DNA of 64,000 bases from Lanius collurio. Lineage: Eukaryota; Chordata; Aves; Passeriformes; Laniidae. This document shows positions 13,433 through 23,840 of this stretch, piece by piece. The notes beneath the pieces are model-generated. The model did not search any database and had not been told where the DNA came from. It saw only the letters and a program-made list of their open reading frames with translations. Position 1 is the stretch's first letter. Every line of letters starts with the position of its first letter. The stretch is taken from contig JACBWW010000069.1 of NCBI GenBank assembly GCA_020086605.1, positions 1,594,796-1,658,795 of the forward strand, written 5' to 3'. Made by a program: the position numbers and the translations under genes.

Positions 13433-16429
13433 TGGGTTATGGGTCTTCCCTTGGGTGGGGAGAGGAGGGAGGTGTGAGTGTCTGAGCTCATATAAAGGAG
13501 TATATTTCTGTATCAACAATGTGTAGTAACTAACTTGATAAAACTACAGTGGAAACAAGCTGTAGTTACGACTTATAAAAACAGCAGTGTCATTCCAGCA
13601 GCGTAAGTATCCTGTTTTTCAGACACGGCTGATTAGAAATATTAAAACTGGCCCCTTTATTTCATCAGCTTAAGGATGGAATATCAGTATAAAGGCAGCA
13701 CTGCTCGTTGTTTCAGTGCTGATCATTCCTGGCAGAATTCTCTCCTATCAGCCATTTAAAACCGCACATTTGGGATTGAAAACCTTTTATGTTTGTTCCT
13801 GTGGACTTCTGAAGAGTTGTCGTTTCTAAAGATAAAATTAGAGAGCTCGATAACTTAAAGGGTGGAGGAAAGCAAACAGAATTATTCTGGAATGAAGTGT
13901 CATAGGGAATATGTGACTTCACCTTTTAACAACTATTTTTGGTGGTTTTAAATATTTAAAAGCTTACCTGCAGCTGCCACAGCTCTTTGCTTGCCAGCAC
14001 TGAGAAACAGGGGAGTCTGTGGGTGGGGACTAGGCTCTGGTTCATCTTCAAAGCAATTTCTGCTGGGAAGCCTTGTTCTAATTCTAGGAGCTAGAGATGA
14101 AATGTGCTGCTGACGTGCAGGGAAGAAACAGTGCTTGCCTAAAAGTTTGTTTTCAATGTCCACAGCAAAAGGCGTGTGAGGTGGGGGCTCGTTTTTTCCA
14201 AGTGATACTTTCAGGTAAGGCCCATTGCTAAGATGACTTTTAAAATGAAAGTTCTCTTCCCTGCTGCTGGAAAACTCTGAGGCAGGTGGCAGCTGGTCTC
14301 GTGGAGTTTGCAGTGCTCTTTATAGCTGTCTGAAGTTATTAGATGAAGGTTTTCTTTAAATCCGGATCCATTAAAACATGTGCAATGAACTGAATGCTGA
14401 ATTCAAATGAGGCAATTATTCTGGCAGTAAAACTTCTGACTAAGGCATAATTTTGTTATGTAAATTATAACTTTTCAACCTTAAATGGTATTGTTGGCTG
14501 AGCCAGGGACTAACTCAAACATAGGAGGAAATGTAACCTTAAACAAGGAATCTGTAATAGGTGAGGTAGAACTTTACCCTTTGTCTTTCTCCATAGACCA
14601 GAAATAGCTGGGAGCAGCTGTACCAACTCTGCTGGCTGAACATGTCCCCTGAGCCTGTTGGGGTAACCAGTTTAGTTCTGTTTTTATTCATGTAATACCT
14701 GGTCTCACCTTCATTTGCAGCTTCTCTTAATGAAGGGTGTCGAGCTGATTGTCCTGCTGGATTCCTGAAAACTGCTTGACGAAAGCCTTCTAAAAACAAG
14801 CTCAGCTCATCTTTCAAACACCTTGGCATGAGAACTCATGAATGAAATTTGATCTTCTGCTCCTGGCTCAGGAGATTTCAGCATGCAAAGTCGTGTTTTA
14901 ATTGTATTCACCTCTTCTCCCTAGGGTACAGTGGTGAGCAGCCACCGGAGCTTTTCTCTCTAGTCTGGGAAACGTCCTTCTGGAAGGGAAGGCTGCAGGC
15001 ACTGTTCTCTGCAGCAGTTTGCTGCAGTGCTTCACCTGCTGCTCTTCTGGGCTGGGCTTTGGCCAGGGCACATCAGTGGCCTGACCCTGCTTTGCTGTAA
15101 AGTACAACCACAGTGAGGCAGATCCTGTGAAAAATGAGGCCAAAGCAAACTCCAGCAGTCCTGATTTCCCATTTTTCTCTTCATGCATCTATTTCAACGC
15201 CTTGAAGTTCTATTTTTATGAGATTATTTTAGTTTTTAGCATCCGACTGAGGAGGCAAACAAAGTAGCTCAGTTGCATTTTGCAGAGGAGACTAAATTAG
15301 GAGGTGACCCAATTCCAATGAGCTGGAATTGGCATGGGGAGAGAATTAACCCAGGGACTGGGTAGGTGTGTCTGCAGCACTGAGATCTCTTACCCCCACA
15401 GTCTCTAGGTGAGATGCAGGTGGTTTTGGCACTGTCTGGTTGCAAGAGCCAGGTGATGGTCTCCCTAAAAAATCCTGAGGGAAGGAATAGAACATCTGCC
15501 TTTCCAGCGGCTGCTTCCTGGCCTTCAAAGCACTGCTTGGTCCAGAGGGGTGTAGAAAGGTGAATTAAGCCCTTCCTCTTGATGCATCTCCCCAAAATCT
15601 CTGTGCCTGCCCTCCCTTCTTGTCATTAGGGCCAGGAGGAACCAAACCTCCAGGGAAAGCAGTGGTAAATAAATCATCTCTGAACATCTACAAAATACCG
15701 CTTCATCTTTCCTTCCAACTCCATCGCTGTCTCATATATTGTTGTAAGGATTCCCTGCACTACAACAGTTAAGCAGCACAGCTGCTCCTAGTCCTGGAGG
15801 CTTCCTCTGCTTGGGCAGCATCAGTCATAAATTTGTTCGCTTTATAGACCAATAAATTGAGGTTTTTAGTTAAAAGCTGGTTTTAGGCTAGAAATGCACA
15901 AAGTTGCCATACTTAAACAACTCTCTTGGTGCTGGCTCTCAAGGGAAACATGTTCAGTGCCTGAATGTGTCTGTGTCAGCTTATAATGAACGTGGCATTG
16001 AACCTGCTGCTCTTCAACTCTCGAGCACAGATCATCCCCAAAGAGGAGGCCTTTGAGTGCAACAACTCAAAGATTACCATGGAAACATAATCTGTAGTTA
16101 GTTCTGTAATGTGCTTATGTGATACTCTTGGGAGAAGAGCCTGGAGTCTCCTGGTGGTTGCATCCTGCGTGGCAGTGCCCCAAGCTTTGGGTGGAAGATG
16201 GCTGTGGAGGTGTGACAGAGCAGAGGAGCCTGGGGCTGCTGCTGCAGTGTCAGCAGCATCCAAGGGGTCCTCTGGAATTCCTGACCGTAAAACCCCGTCC
16301 TTGAGAGTGGGTGTCCTCAGCTGCATGCTACGCTGCTCTCACTTTTGGGGGAGGCATCTGGTGTATAACATAAGGACCCTTATGGGAAAGTCACCAAATT
16401 TGCCATCATCAACAGGCTAAAGGAAAGGT

Positions 16430-16597
16430 TTCGTTGCCCAGAGAAGCTGTGGCTGCTCCATCTCTGGAAGTGTCCGAGGATGGGTTGGATGGGACTTGGA
16501 GCAACCTGGGATAGTGGAAGATGTCCCTGCCTGTGGAAGGAAGTGGAACAAAATGAGCTTTAAAGTCCCTTCCAGCCCAAACCACTCTGTGATTTTG
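16430..16597 (+). repeat. CR1 LINE 3' fragment
   Basis: CCCAGAGAAGCTGTGGCTGC through AAGTCCCTTCCAGCCCAAAC, in sense orientation, about 0.47 kb before the FBXO34 acceptor. Confidence 0.85.
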
Positions 16598-17074
16598 GGT
16601 GATACTAGGAGATTAGATATCCCCTGGGCTCTCTGATTATTAGAATTACTCTTGCTTACTTCCCTTTTGAGCTTTAACCACACTTTATCTGCTGAAAGTA
16701 GTGTATGTGGTAGCTGATGTCCGGATAAACCCTGTGACCTATGTGTGCCTTGCAACTGGATTGAGGAAGGAGCAGGCAGAAGGATGGCTCTAGCTCAAGA
16801 ATGAACCACTAGCTATGTTTTCACAACTGATACAACTTAAGCTTTAGATTTCTCCTTGCAACTGCCTGGAAACTTATTTCTCTAATGGGAAGTTCTCTCC
16901 TACTGCAGGAAGTTCTCCAAGGGTGGATATTGCAGCCTTGGTGGCTCTTTTCCTTTCTCATGTGGTTCCTCTTGAGGTGTGGGCTGCTGCCTGCTCTGGG
17001 CCACCTTCTCTAATTCCACACAGGCATATTTTGCAACTGTAACTTCTTCCCTCTGTTTTTCCAGGGTTTCTGGT

Positions 17075-19204
17075 ATGCACTTAAAGCCATATCTCAAGTT
17101 ACAGAAGAAAGAGCGATCCCCAGAAATAAGCCAGGATACCCTGCGAGGCCACCAGGGACCAGCACAAGGAGAAAAATACACCAACTGCACCAAACTGAGC
17201 GTTTTCCCAAAACCTCCCCTCGTGACTCCATCTCAAAAGCTTCTGGGGATTATTTATCCAAATACTATGTGCAATATGAACGGGAAAGGCCCAGCGGATG
17301 GTCCGAGTGCAAGGGAGAAGAAGAACACCCTGTCTGCGACGATCCACCAGGGAGAAGAAGGGGAAGGGCCGCTGGATGTCTGGGCTGTGGTGAAACCTGG
17401 CAACACCAAGGAGAAAATCGCCTTCTTCGCAGCCCAGCAATGCAGCAGCAACACCCGCACGGGCTCCATGAAAATCAAGAGCACGTGGGACATCGACGGG
17501 AGAACGGCCAAACGCAGGAAAAAATCGGTGGATCTTAAAAAAGCCAAAATTCAACTGGAAAGAATGAGGGAGGCGAACGTCAGGTGCTCCCAGCCGGAGC
17601 CTTTTGCCTGCGGCATCGAGCACTGCTCGGTGCACTTCGGAAGTGACAGCGGAGAGGTCGCCTTCCCGGGCCGCTCGCTGTCGGTCATCGAGATGGTGGC
17701 GTTCCTGGAGCAGCGGGCGAGCGCCCTGCTGGTAGACTGTGCCAAGACCTGCACGGCCGCTTCTGCCACCAGGCTGAGCGCCCAGCCCAAGGCCGCCCTG
17801 CCCGGCTCCGACCCCTTCTCCTTGGCTGGGGCGTGCGAGGCGGAGCGGGGCCCCGGTGAGCCCCAGGGCGAGCCCGTGCGCGTGCTGGACATGGTGGCCA
17901 AGCTGGAGTCCGAGTGCCTGAGGCGGCGGAGCGAGAGGGAGGCCGGGAGCCTCTCCCGGAACAACAGCTTCCGCAGGAACGTCGGCAGGGTGCTCCTGGC
18001 CAGCGGCACCCAGCCCGAGGGAGAGGTGGGGAAGGGGGTCCCGGCTCAGGGGGATGGCCTGGGGGAGGCAGGGGCTGCGGAGGCCGGATACGGAGGTCGC
18101 TGTGGCCCTCTGGGTGACACCGAGCTGTGGGATGGCGCTGCCTCTGCCCAGCAGCCGTTTCCTTCGGGGCTGGATACCCGGGTGGGGAATGTGAATTCGG
18201 GACTTGCCCAGGCGGTGTTGGCAATGACAGCTGGCAGGAATGACACTGAAACACAGACTGAGCCTCCCAGGGCTCTGCTGTCCCCATGTCCAGCTGCTGC
18301 CAGGCTGCCACCAGATCCCTTGCAGAGCAAGAATGCGACTGTTGATTGTATGTCGAAAGAGCCTGTAATTTTCCCAAAGCATCCTGCTAGGAAGGAGCCC
18401 TTATGCATCAGTATATCAGTCACCAAGACAGAGAAAGGGTGCAGGAAGGAGAAGCTCTCCAGCTCCAGTTCTGGTGAGGATTCGCTCCCAGGGAGGCTGT
18501 TTTTCCTCCAGGGCGAGCAGCCTGCTGCTCACGAGCAACAGCCACGGCGGGAGAGTACCCAGGAGAAGCCAGGGAAAGTAGCCCAAAATGAGGATGAGGA
18601 TGCTCTGGCATCTGGTAGATCATGTGTCAGAAGCAGTGTCCCTACAGAGCCATCAGTCCCTTCTGTCCTTCCCACAGAAGGGGCTTTGCAAGTACTTGAT
18701 GCTTCCTGCCTAAAGAGGCAGGTTTCGCATGACTTTCTGGAGACCAGGTTTAAAATCCAGCAGCTTTTGGAGCCTCAGCAGTACATGGCCTTCTTGCCTC
18801 ACCACATCATCGTGAAGATCTTTGGATTGCTTCCCACCAGGAGCCTCGTTGCCCTAAAATGCACTTGCTATTACTTCAAATTCATCATCGAGTACTACAA
18901 CATCAGGCCGGCGGACTCGCGCTGGGTCCGCGACCCTCGCTACCGGGAAGACCCTTGCAAGCAGTGCAAGAAGAAATACGTCAAGGGGGACGTGTCCCTG
19001 TGCCGGTGGCACCCCAAGCCCTACTGCCAGGCTCTGCCCTATGGGCCTGGCTACTGGATGTGCTGCCACCGCTCCCAGAAGGGCATCCCGGGCTGCAAGC
19101 TGGGTCTCCACGACAATCACTGGGTCCCTGCCTGCCACAGCTTTAACCGCGCGATCCATAAGAAAACCCGAGGAGCGGGAGCAGAGGTGGAAGAGGAATA
19201 TTAG
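17075..19204 (+). CDS. FBXO34: F-box only protein 34, complete coding exon (709 aa)
   Basis: FBXO34 is an F-box protein, expected to serve as a substrate adaptor of an SCF (SKP1-CUL1-F-box) ubiquitin ligase; its substrates are poorly known. The start is the first ATG after a splice acceptor at 17063-17064 (pyrimidine-rich tract ending TTTTTCCAG) and begins MHLKPYLKLQKK, as in vertebrate FBXO34. The open frame runs further upstream, but that part is intron. Length is close to the human protein (about 711 aa). A basic KRRKK patch lies near residue 145, a serine-rich middle follows, and the F-box is at about residues 568-614 (FLPHHIIVKIFGLLPTRSL). The C-terminus has a Cys/His-rich module at about 628-685 (CKQCKKKY, CRWHPKPYC, CCHRSQKG) and ends in EVEEEY. 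The N-terminal block, the F-box and the Cys/His module look strongly conserved. The GC-rich middle (17.58-18.1 kb) is more divergent. The whole coding region is one exon, as in other vertebrates. Confidence 0.97.
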   Translation: MHLKPYLKLQKKERSPEISQDTLRGHQGPAQGEKYTNCTKLSVFPKPPLVTPSQKLLGIIYPNTMCNMNGKGPADGPSAREKKNTLSATIHQGEEGEGPLDVWAVVKPGNTKEKIAFFAAQQCSSNTRTGSMKIKSTWDIDGRTAKRRKKSVDLKKAKIQLERMREANVRCSQPEPFACGIEHCSVHFGSDSGEVAFPGRSLSVIEMVAFLEQRASALLVDCAKTCTAASATRLSAQPKAALPGSDPFSLAGACEAERGPGEPQGEPVRVLDMVAKLESECLRRRSEREAGSLSRNNSFRRNVGRVLLASGTQPEGEVGKGVPAQGDGLGEAGAAEAGYGGRCGPLGDTELWDGAASAQQPFPSGLDTRVGNVNSGLAQAVLAMTAGRNDTETQTEPPRALLSPCPAAARLPPDPLQSKNATVDCMSKEPVIFPKHPARKEPLCISISVTKTEKGCRKEKLSSSSSGEDSLPGRLFFLQGEQPAAHEQQPRRESTQEKPGKVAQNEDEDALASGRSCVRSSVPTEPSVPSVLPTEGALQVLDASCLKRQVSHDFLETRFKIQQLLEPQQYMAFLPHHIIVKIFGLLPTRSLVALKCTCYYFKFIIEYYNIRPADSRWVRDPRYREDPCKQCKKKYVKGDVSLCRWHPKPYCQALPYGPGYWMCCHRSQKGIPGCKLGLHDNHWVPACHSFNRAIHKKTRGAGAEVEEEY

Positions 19205-19870
19205 TGCACAAACACTTTCCTGCGCGATTGTTTGGGGGAGGAGGAGGAGGAGATTCTCATGCCTTGTGCTGTTTACAGTGTATATAATTGTCGTGATGAT
19301 TTTTTTTTTTCCCCCCCCACAGGGCTATGAAACTGCACATATTCAAACACAAGAGCCTTTACCTTTTAGATTAAAAGAGAGCTTTTAGTCCATCTCTGTA
19401 AATAACACTATAAAAACTAATTGTACATACAGAGTCTACAGCTGGCTGAACAAGGTAACCCCTACAATGCAGCTATCCCAGTGTTGCAGCTATAGGTGTG
19501 TGTGTTTTTAAGTGTCTTGTTTCAAAATCTGTATATCCTGTATAATATATGAATGTTTCTGAGAAGAAACTCTAAATAGGTAAAGGTCAATGTGTTTAAA
19601 GAAGCTGCAGACAACTTAACTGGACAACCTGAAACTTAGACTATAGAACAGATCCATTATAGTAGTGTGGCAGTGGATTAAAAAAAAAAAAAAAGAGAAA
19701 TATTATTGTATAGTCAGAATATAAAAGAAGTTCTTGTCTACCTTACCCATGTTGTCTGGTTGGGTTTTTTTTTTACATAAATAAAATGTGCATTCTAGAT
19801 TTGCCTTACCAGACTTTCTCTTGTAAGACTTTTGCCCCAGAATAAAAATGCAGAAACTTGGTGCTGTGCT
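19205..19870 (+). other. FBXO34: FBXO34 3' UTR with two poly(A) signals
   Basis: AT-rich sequence follows the FBXO34 stop. AATAAA hexamers on the plus strand lie at 19780-19785 and 19841-19846, the second followed by GT-rich sequence. Either could end the transcript; a longer form reaching the signal at 23835-23840 is also possible. Confidence 0.6.
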
Positions 19871-22800
19871 GTAGTTCAGACGTGCAGTGTGCTTTCTCTA
19901 GCAAACCTGTCCTCCTACTAACAGTGAAACAAAAAAAACCCAAATCTGAAGTACTTGGAGAACTACCTTCTGTAACATTCACAGATTCCAGCTTTTCCTT
20001 TCCTTCCTGCCAGCCCTGCGTGGAGCAGAGGCTCCTTTCATCGGGAATTCTGGTGCTAGGTGTGTAAAGCTTGCAAAAACAGGCCCTTGCTGGTCATCCT
20101 GCTTCGTGGCTCGTGTGCACCTGCCCTGTTCCCTGGCTGCTGGAGGATGGAGTGTGGGTCCAGCAGGATGAGCGTGGAGCTGCCTTGGCTCTGTGATGTG
20201 CTGGAAGCTTTCCTATCTCCTCTGCATGGAATTTTTCCCTTGCAAGAAGGATCCTTGCAGTGCTTTGCCCTGCTCTGCTGCAGCCGCTGGCCTCTCAGTG
20301 CTGTGAGTTGGTGCTTCCCAGGGGCAGCCTGGAGGTTTGTGCCGCCCTCACAATGGGAGTGAGACTTTCCCTGCATCCATTCCTGTCCTGCCCTGCTGTG
20401 AGCCAGACCTCAGCCTCCCATTACACCCCTCTGAGGGTGGATGGTTTGGAAGTCTGGGAGCGGACCCTGGCCAGTCCAGCAGCCATGTCCAGCTTGGTCA
20501 GGGGAGCAGCAGCCGTGTTCCAGGGAGAAAGGGAGCGTGGCAGCTGTGCCTTTGCCCTGGCCATGTCTCTTCTCTCCCCCCCTTGGTGCTGTTGCTGTTT
20601 CTCTGCCCCTTCTCAGGGCACCGATGGACCCCTGGCTCTCACCATTCCTGCTGGAGCAGCCACAATCTCTGACCTGGTGCAAGAAGAGCCGGTGCCACCT
20701 TCCCATGGGGCTCACCTTGGGCCTTCCTCTGCCCTGCCAACCCCAGGGAGCAGCTGGAAAAGGCAGGGATGGGGTGACCTGCACCTGGCTCACCCTGTTC
20801 TGTATTCTTTGGTTCTGGAGCAGAAAGGTGTGGAGAACTGCTGGCTGTGGGGTCCAGGCTGAGCCGCCCACCTCCACCTGCCCTGGGATCATGGGCAGGG
20901 ACTCTCCTGGTTTCGGAGCGTGAGGAGGACAAAAGAGGGTTTGAAGGTGGATGCTTTTGTTCTTTAACAGAGAAGGAAAATCGAGGCCTGGCAGCCTGAA
21001 GTGTGGGTTTGGTGAACTCAGGCTTTGCAGGGAGGTTTAAAGGATGTGCTGGTTTTATTTTTCGCCTTCACCTGCTCCTGCCACCCCCCGGGTGTCAGCA
21101 ACCCCTCCCAGAGCTGCTCAGCCTCCCTGCACTGCAGACATGATGACAACCAGGAGGAATGAAATTAGGAATCTAAAAGAAGGGTGTGGCTGCCTTGTAA
21201 TCGGCTGGGAAGAGGGAGAGAGAAAGCAGGATCCCTCCTTAATCCCCGACTTCATCCTCTAATGGGGCACAGGCTTCACCCAAACTTCCATCTGCTCCCT
21301 CGGCTGCGCCTGGACCAGCAGCAAAACAACTTTCCAGGCTGTTGTTTTGCCCAAGCCTTCAGCATCAAAGCCTTCAGCTTCATTTTGGTTAGGGGCAAAG
21401 GGAAAGAAGCTGCTTTCCTGCCCCCCCCATCCAAGACTCTGGAAAACTTGAGGCTGACAGCAGCAAGGAAAGTCCCTGCGAGGTTGGAGTGGAGCAGCAG
21501 AGGAAAATATTTTGTAATTAGATAAGGGGCCAGTGAGGTCATTTTACTTGGAACAGGGTGTGAGATTTTGGTCACCTTTGTTATACAAGGGGGAAAACTA
21601 GGATAAAATAATATCATGAGGCTATTTTGTTCTTAGAGCAGGGAAATCCAGAGGACAACTTGCTATTTACCCTACCCCATCTGTGCCCTCCCCCCAGGCT
21701 GGCTGGGGAGCGTGGGCTGGTTTATACATCATTTATTACGTTGTCTGCCAGAACTGTCCCTCCTGCACAGCATTGCTGTTAAAAATTGTTTCACAGAGTA
21801 AGCTTTTGCGTCCAGAAGTGGGTTGGTTCAGAGTTGTTGCCATGCTGAGCTGCCTGCAGGCTTTTTTTTCATGTAATGTTGTAAAATGCAGATTTCTGTT
21901 TCCTTAAGGAATGGTTCAGGGAGAAGCCAAGGTCTGATGAATGTTGTTTTTTTTTTTCCTAAGAAGCAATTAAAAAAAAAATAAAAAAATCCAGTGTTAG
22001 ATTTACAAAGTTCAGTGTTTAGAACTGAGGACGAAGGACTGCACCATGTGCTTGACTTCCCTGCCTGGGAGCATTTGGAGTGTCTGGACTGAATTTCCAG
22101 ATAGGCCTGCAAAGAAGTTGTAATAACATTTCCATTGTCCATAAGCTTCCCGTTTTCATCAAGCTCTGGGGCTCTCCTGGCATGGACACCACTGAGAAAG
22201 CTGCCTGTGGCTGAGGCTTGTGGTTGGGCTCTTGCTCCATCCTGGCTGTTTCTGCAGCAGCTTTTCCCTTTGCTGAGCCCTGTTCCCTGTGGAAAAAATC
22301 CTGGGATGCTGCAGCAGAGCTCAGTTCCTTGTGTTGGACCCAGTCCCCTCCTGCAGTGTCCATTCCAGCCTCTGGAACTCTTGGTAAGGCCATGGAGCTG
22401 CTCCAAGGGCTGGAGCCCCTCTGCTCTGGAGCCAGGCTGGCAGAGCTGGGGGTGTTCACCTGGAGAAGGCTCCAGGGAGAGCTCAGAGCCCCTTGCAGGG
22501 CCTAAAGAGGCTCCAGGAGAGCTGGAGAGGGACTGGGGACAAGGGCCTGGCATGACAGGACAAGGGGGAGTAGCTTCCCACTGCCAGAGGTCAAGGATGG
22601 ATGGAATATTGGGGAAGGAATTGTTCCCTGTGAGGGAGGTGAGGGCCTGGCACAGGGTGTCCAGAGAAGCTGTGGCTGCCCCTGGATCCCTGGAAGCGTC
22701 CAAGGCCAGGCTGGACGGGGCTTGGAGCACCCTGGGACAGTGGAAGGTGTCCCTGCCCATGGCAGGGGGTGGAATGAGGTGATCTTTAGGGTCCCTTCCA

Positions 22801-23818
22801 GCCCAAACCATTCTAGGATTTCATACCGGCACAAAACTGCACTGACAGATCCAACCTTTGCCTTGACTCCCACTTCTTGCATGGTGGAAGTGGTGCTGAA
22901 GCCTCACTCAGGGCTGTTTCTCCTTCCCACCTGCCTTTGGCTGGTCCAGGCAGTCCCAGTGCAGGGACAGGACTCAGGCCATTACCAGGCTGCTCTCCTG
23001 CCACAAACCAGAGTGGCAGAGGGCAAAAGCTCCTGCTGCTGGTCCTGCTTAAGCAGAAGTGGTGTGAGCATTCTGTCTGCATGAGCTGAGCTCAGCCCCA
23101 GACTTTGCCCGTGGCCATGACCTGACTGTGCTGTGACCAAGGCCACCAACTGCCCCAGCTCTGTGAGCAGGAGCCCCAGCTGGCTGCTGCTCCCACTCCT
23201 GAGTGTCCAGCAGCCAGGAACCCCAGGGCCACCAGCCCTCCCCATCAGATATGTCACCAAAAAGGGAGTGGGAGGGGTTGTTTCTCCTCCATCATCCAGG
23301 AGCCTGTGAACCATGGGCTGCCCCACCACCAGGGCTGGGGGGCAGAATCTGCTTGGCCCTTTCCCATCCCTGTTGCTCTGACACCGCTTCACTATGGTAA
23401 CTCCAAACTTCAAGAGACGCCTTCTTGCATCCTGAAATGACCTTGTAAGGAGGAGCCCTTTGCATGCAGAAGGAAGCCACCACCTGCAGAAACATCACCC
23501 AATGCAGGAGCAGCCCCGAGCCAGACTCACCTGGGAGGTTTATCCGTTTACATGTACATAGAGGGATTGTGTGTGTGTGTCTGTTGTGCAGGACTCCACC
23601 CCCTGCTCCCATGGAGATGCAGTTATTTTATGTAAGAGTATTTTTTTAGAATGGGTATTGCTTATTCCACCGCTGTACGACTGATTGCACTGTAACAGGT
23701 CTGGTCCCTGTGATGCTTTGAAGGCTGGAAATTCTTGTGTACTTTGCCCAGCACGGTGAAAAACCACACAGAAGTAACAGTCATAAATATACAACTTTGA
23801 AAAAATTACTGTTAAAGA
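19871..23818. other. FBXO34-ATG14 convergent interval, no gene seen
   Basis: This GC-richer stretch carries several medium open frames on both strands (for example 20260-20862). None has a recognisable domain, splice signals or a homologue I know. It includes a CR1 element at about 22395-22828. It may be covered by a long FBXO34 3' UTR or be untranscribed. Confidence 0.5.
22395..22828 (+). repeat. CR1 LINE fragment (last part of ORF2 and 3' UTR)
   Basis: This is the longest clear sense CR1 piece in the window. It has a CTGGAGAAGGCTCCAGGGAG-like segment, AGGACAAGGGGGA, a GAATTGTTCCCTGTGAGGG-like segment, and the full 3' UTR to AACCATTCTAGGATTT. Confidence 0.85.
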
Positions 23819-23824
23819 TTTATT
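23819..23824 (-). terminator. ATG14: Candidate ATG14 poly(A) signal (AATAAA)
   Basis: Reading the minus strand, AATAAA lies about 2.63 kb past the ATG14 stop codon. It is the only minus-strand AATAAA I noticed between the stop and this point. A 3' UTR of this size fits the long ATG14 3' UTR known in mammals. Cleavage would be expected at about 23795-23810. Confidence 0.5.
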
Positions 23825-23834
23825 GCAATAATAC

Positions 23835-23840
23835 AATAAA
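23835..23840 (+). terminator. Plus-strand AATAAA near the ATG14 end
   Basis: This hexamer faces the minus-strand signal 11 bases away and is followed at 23852 by an A-rich run. It could end a long FBXO34 transcript arriving from the left. There is no direct evidence that FBXO34 extends this far. Confidence 0.3.

Larger units (their letters stand above)
5982..17064 (+). other. FBXO34: Probable FBXO34 intron preceding the coding exon
   Basis: The stretch begins with a GTAAGTAT donor and ends with a TTTTTCCAG acceptor. It holds CR1 fragments near 9.4, 13.3 and 16.5 kb, an AT-rich run at 8250-8327 and a GT microsatellite at 11826-11840. No coding exon with a recognisable product was found. Its status as a single intron depends on the candidate exon at 5879-5981. 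Confidence 0.5.

Noticed and set aside
16979..17074. Upstream in-frame extension of FBXO34 (32 residues before the MHLKP start)
   Set aside because: It crosses a strong splice acceptor at 17063-17064 and the residues do not match FBXO34, so it is intron.
17099..18382. A 427-residue open frame on the minus strand inside the FBXO34 exon
   Set aside because: It is antisense to a clearly conserved gene. GC-rich codon use in FBXO34 keeps the opposite frame open; no domain or splice signals were seen.
20260..20923. Overlapping open frames of 160-200 residues on both strands between FBXO34 and ATG14
   Set aside because: No recognisable domain, low-complexity composition, and no splice or promoter context; probably GC-driven chance frames.
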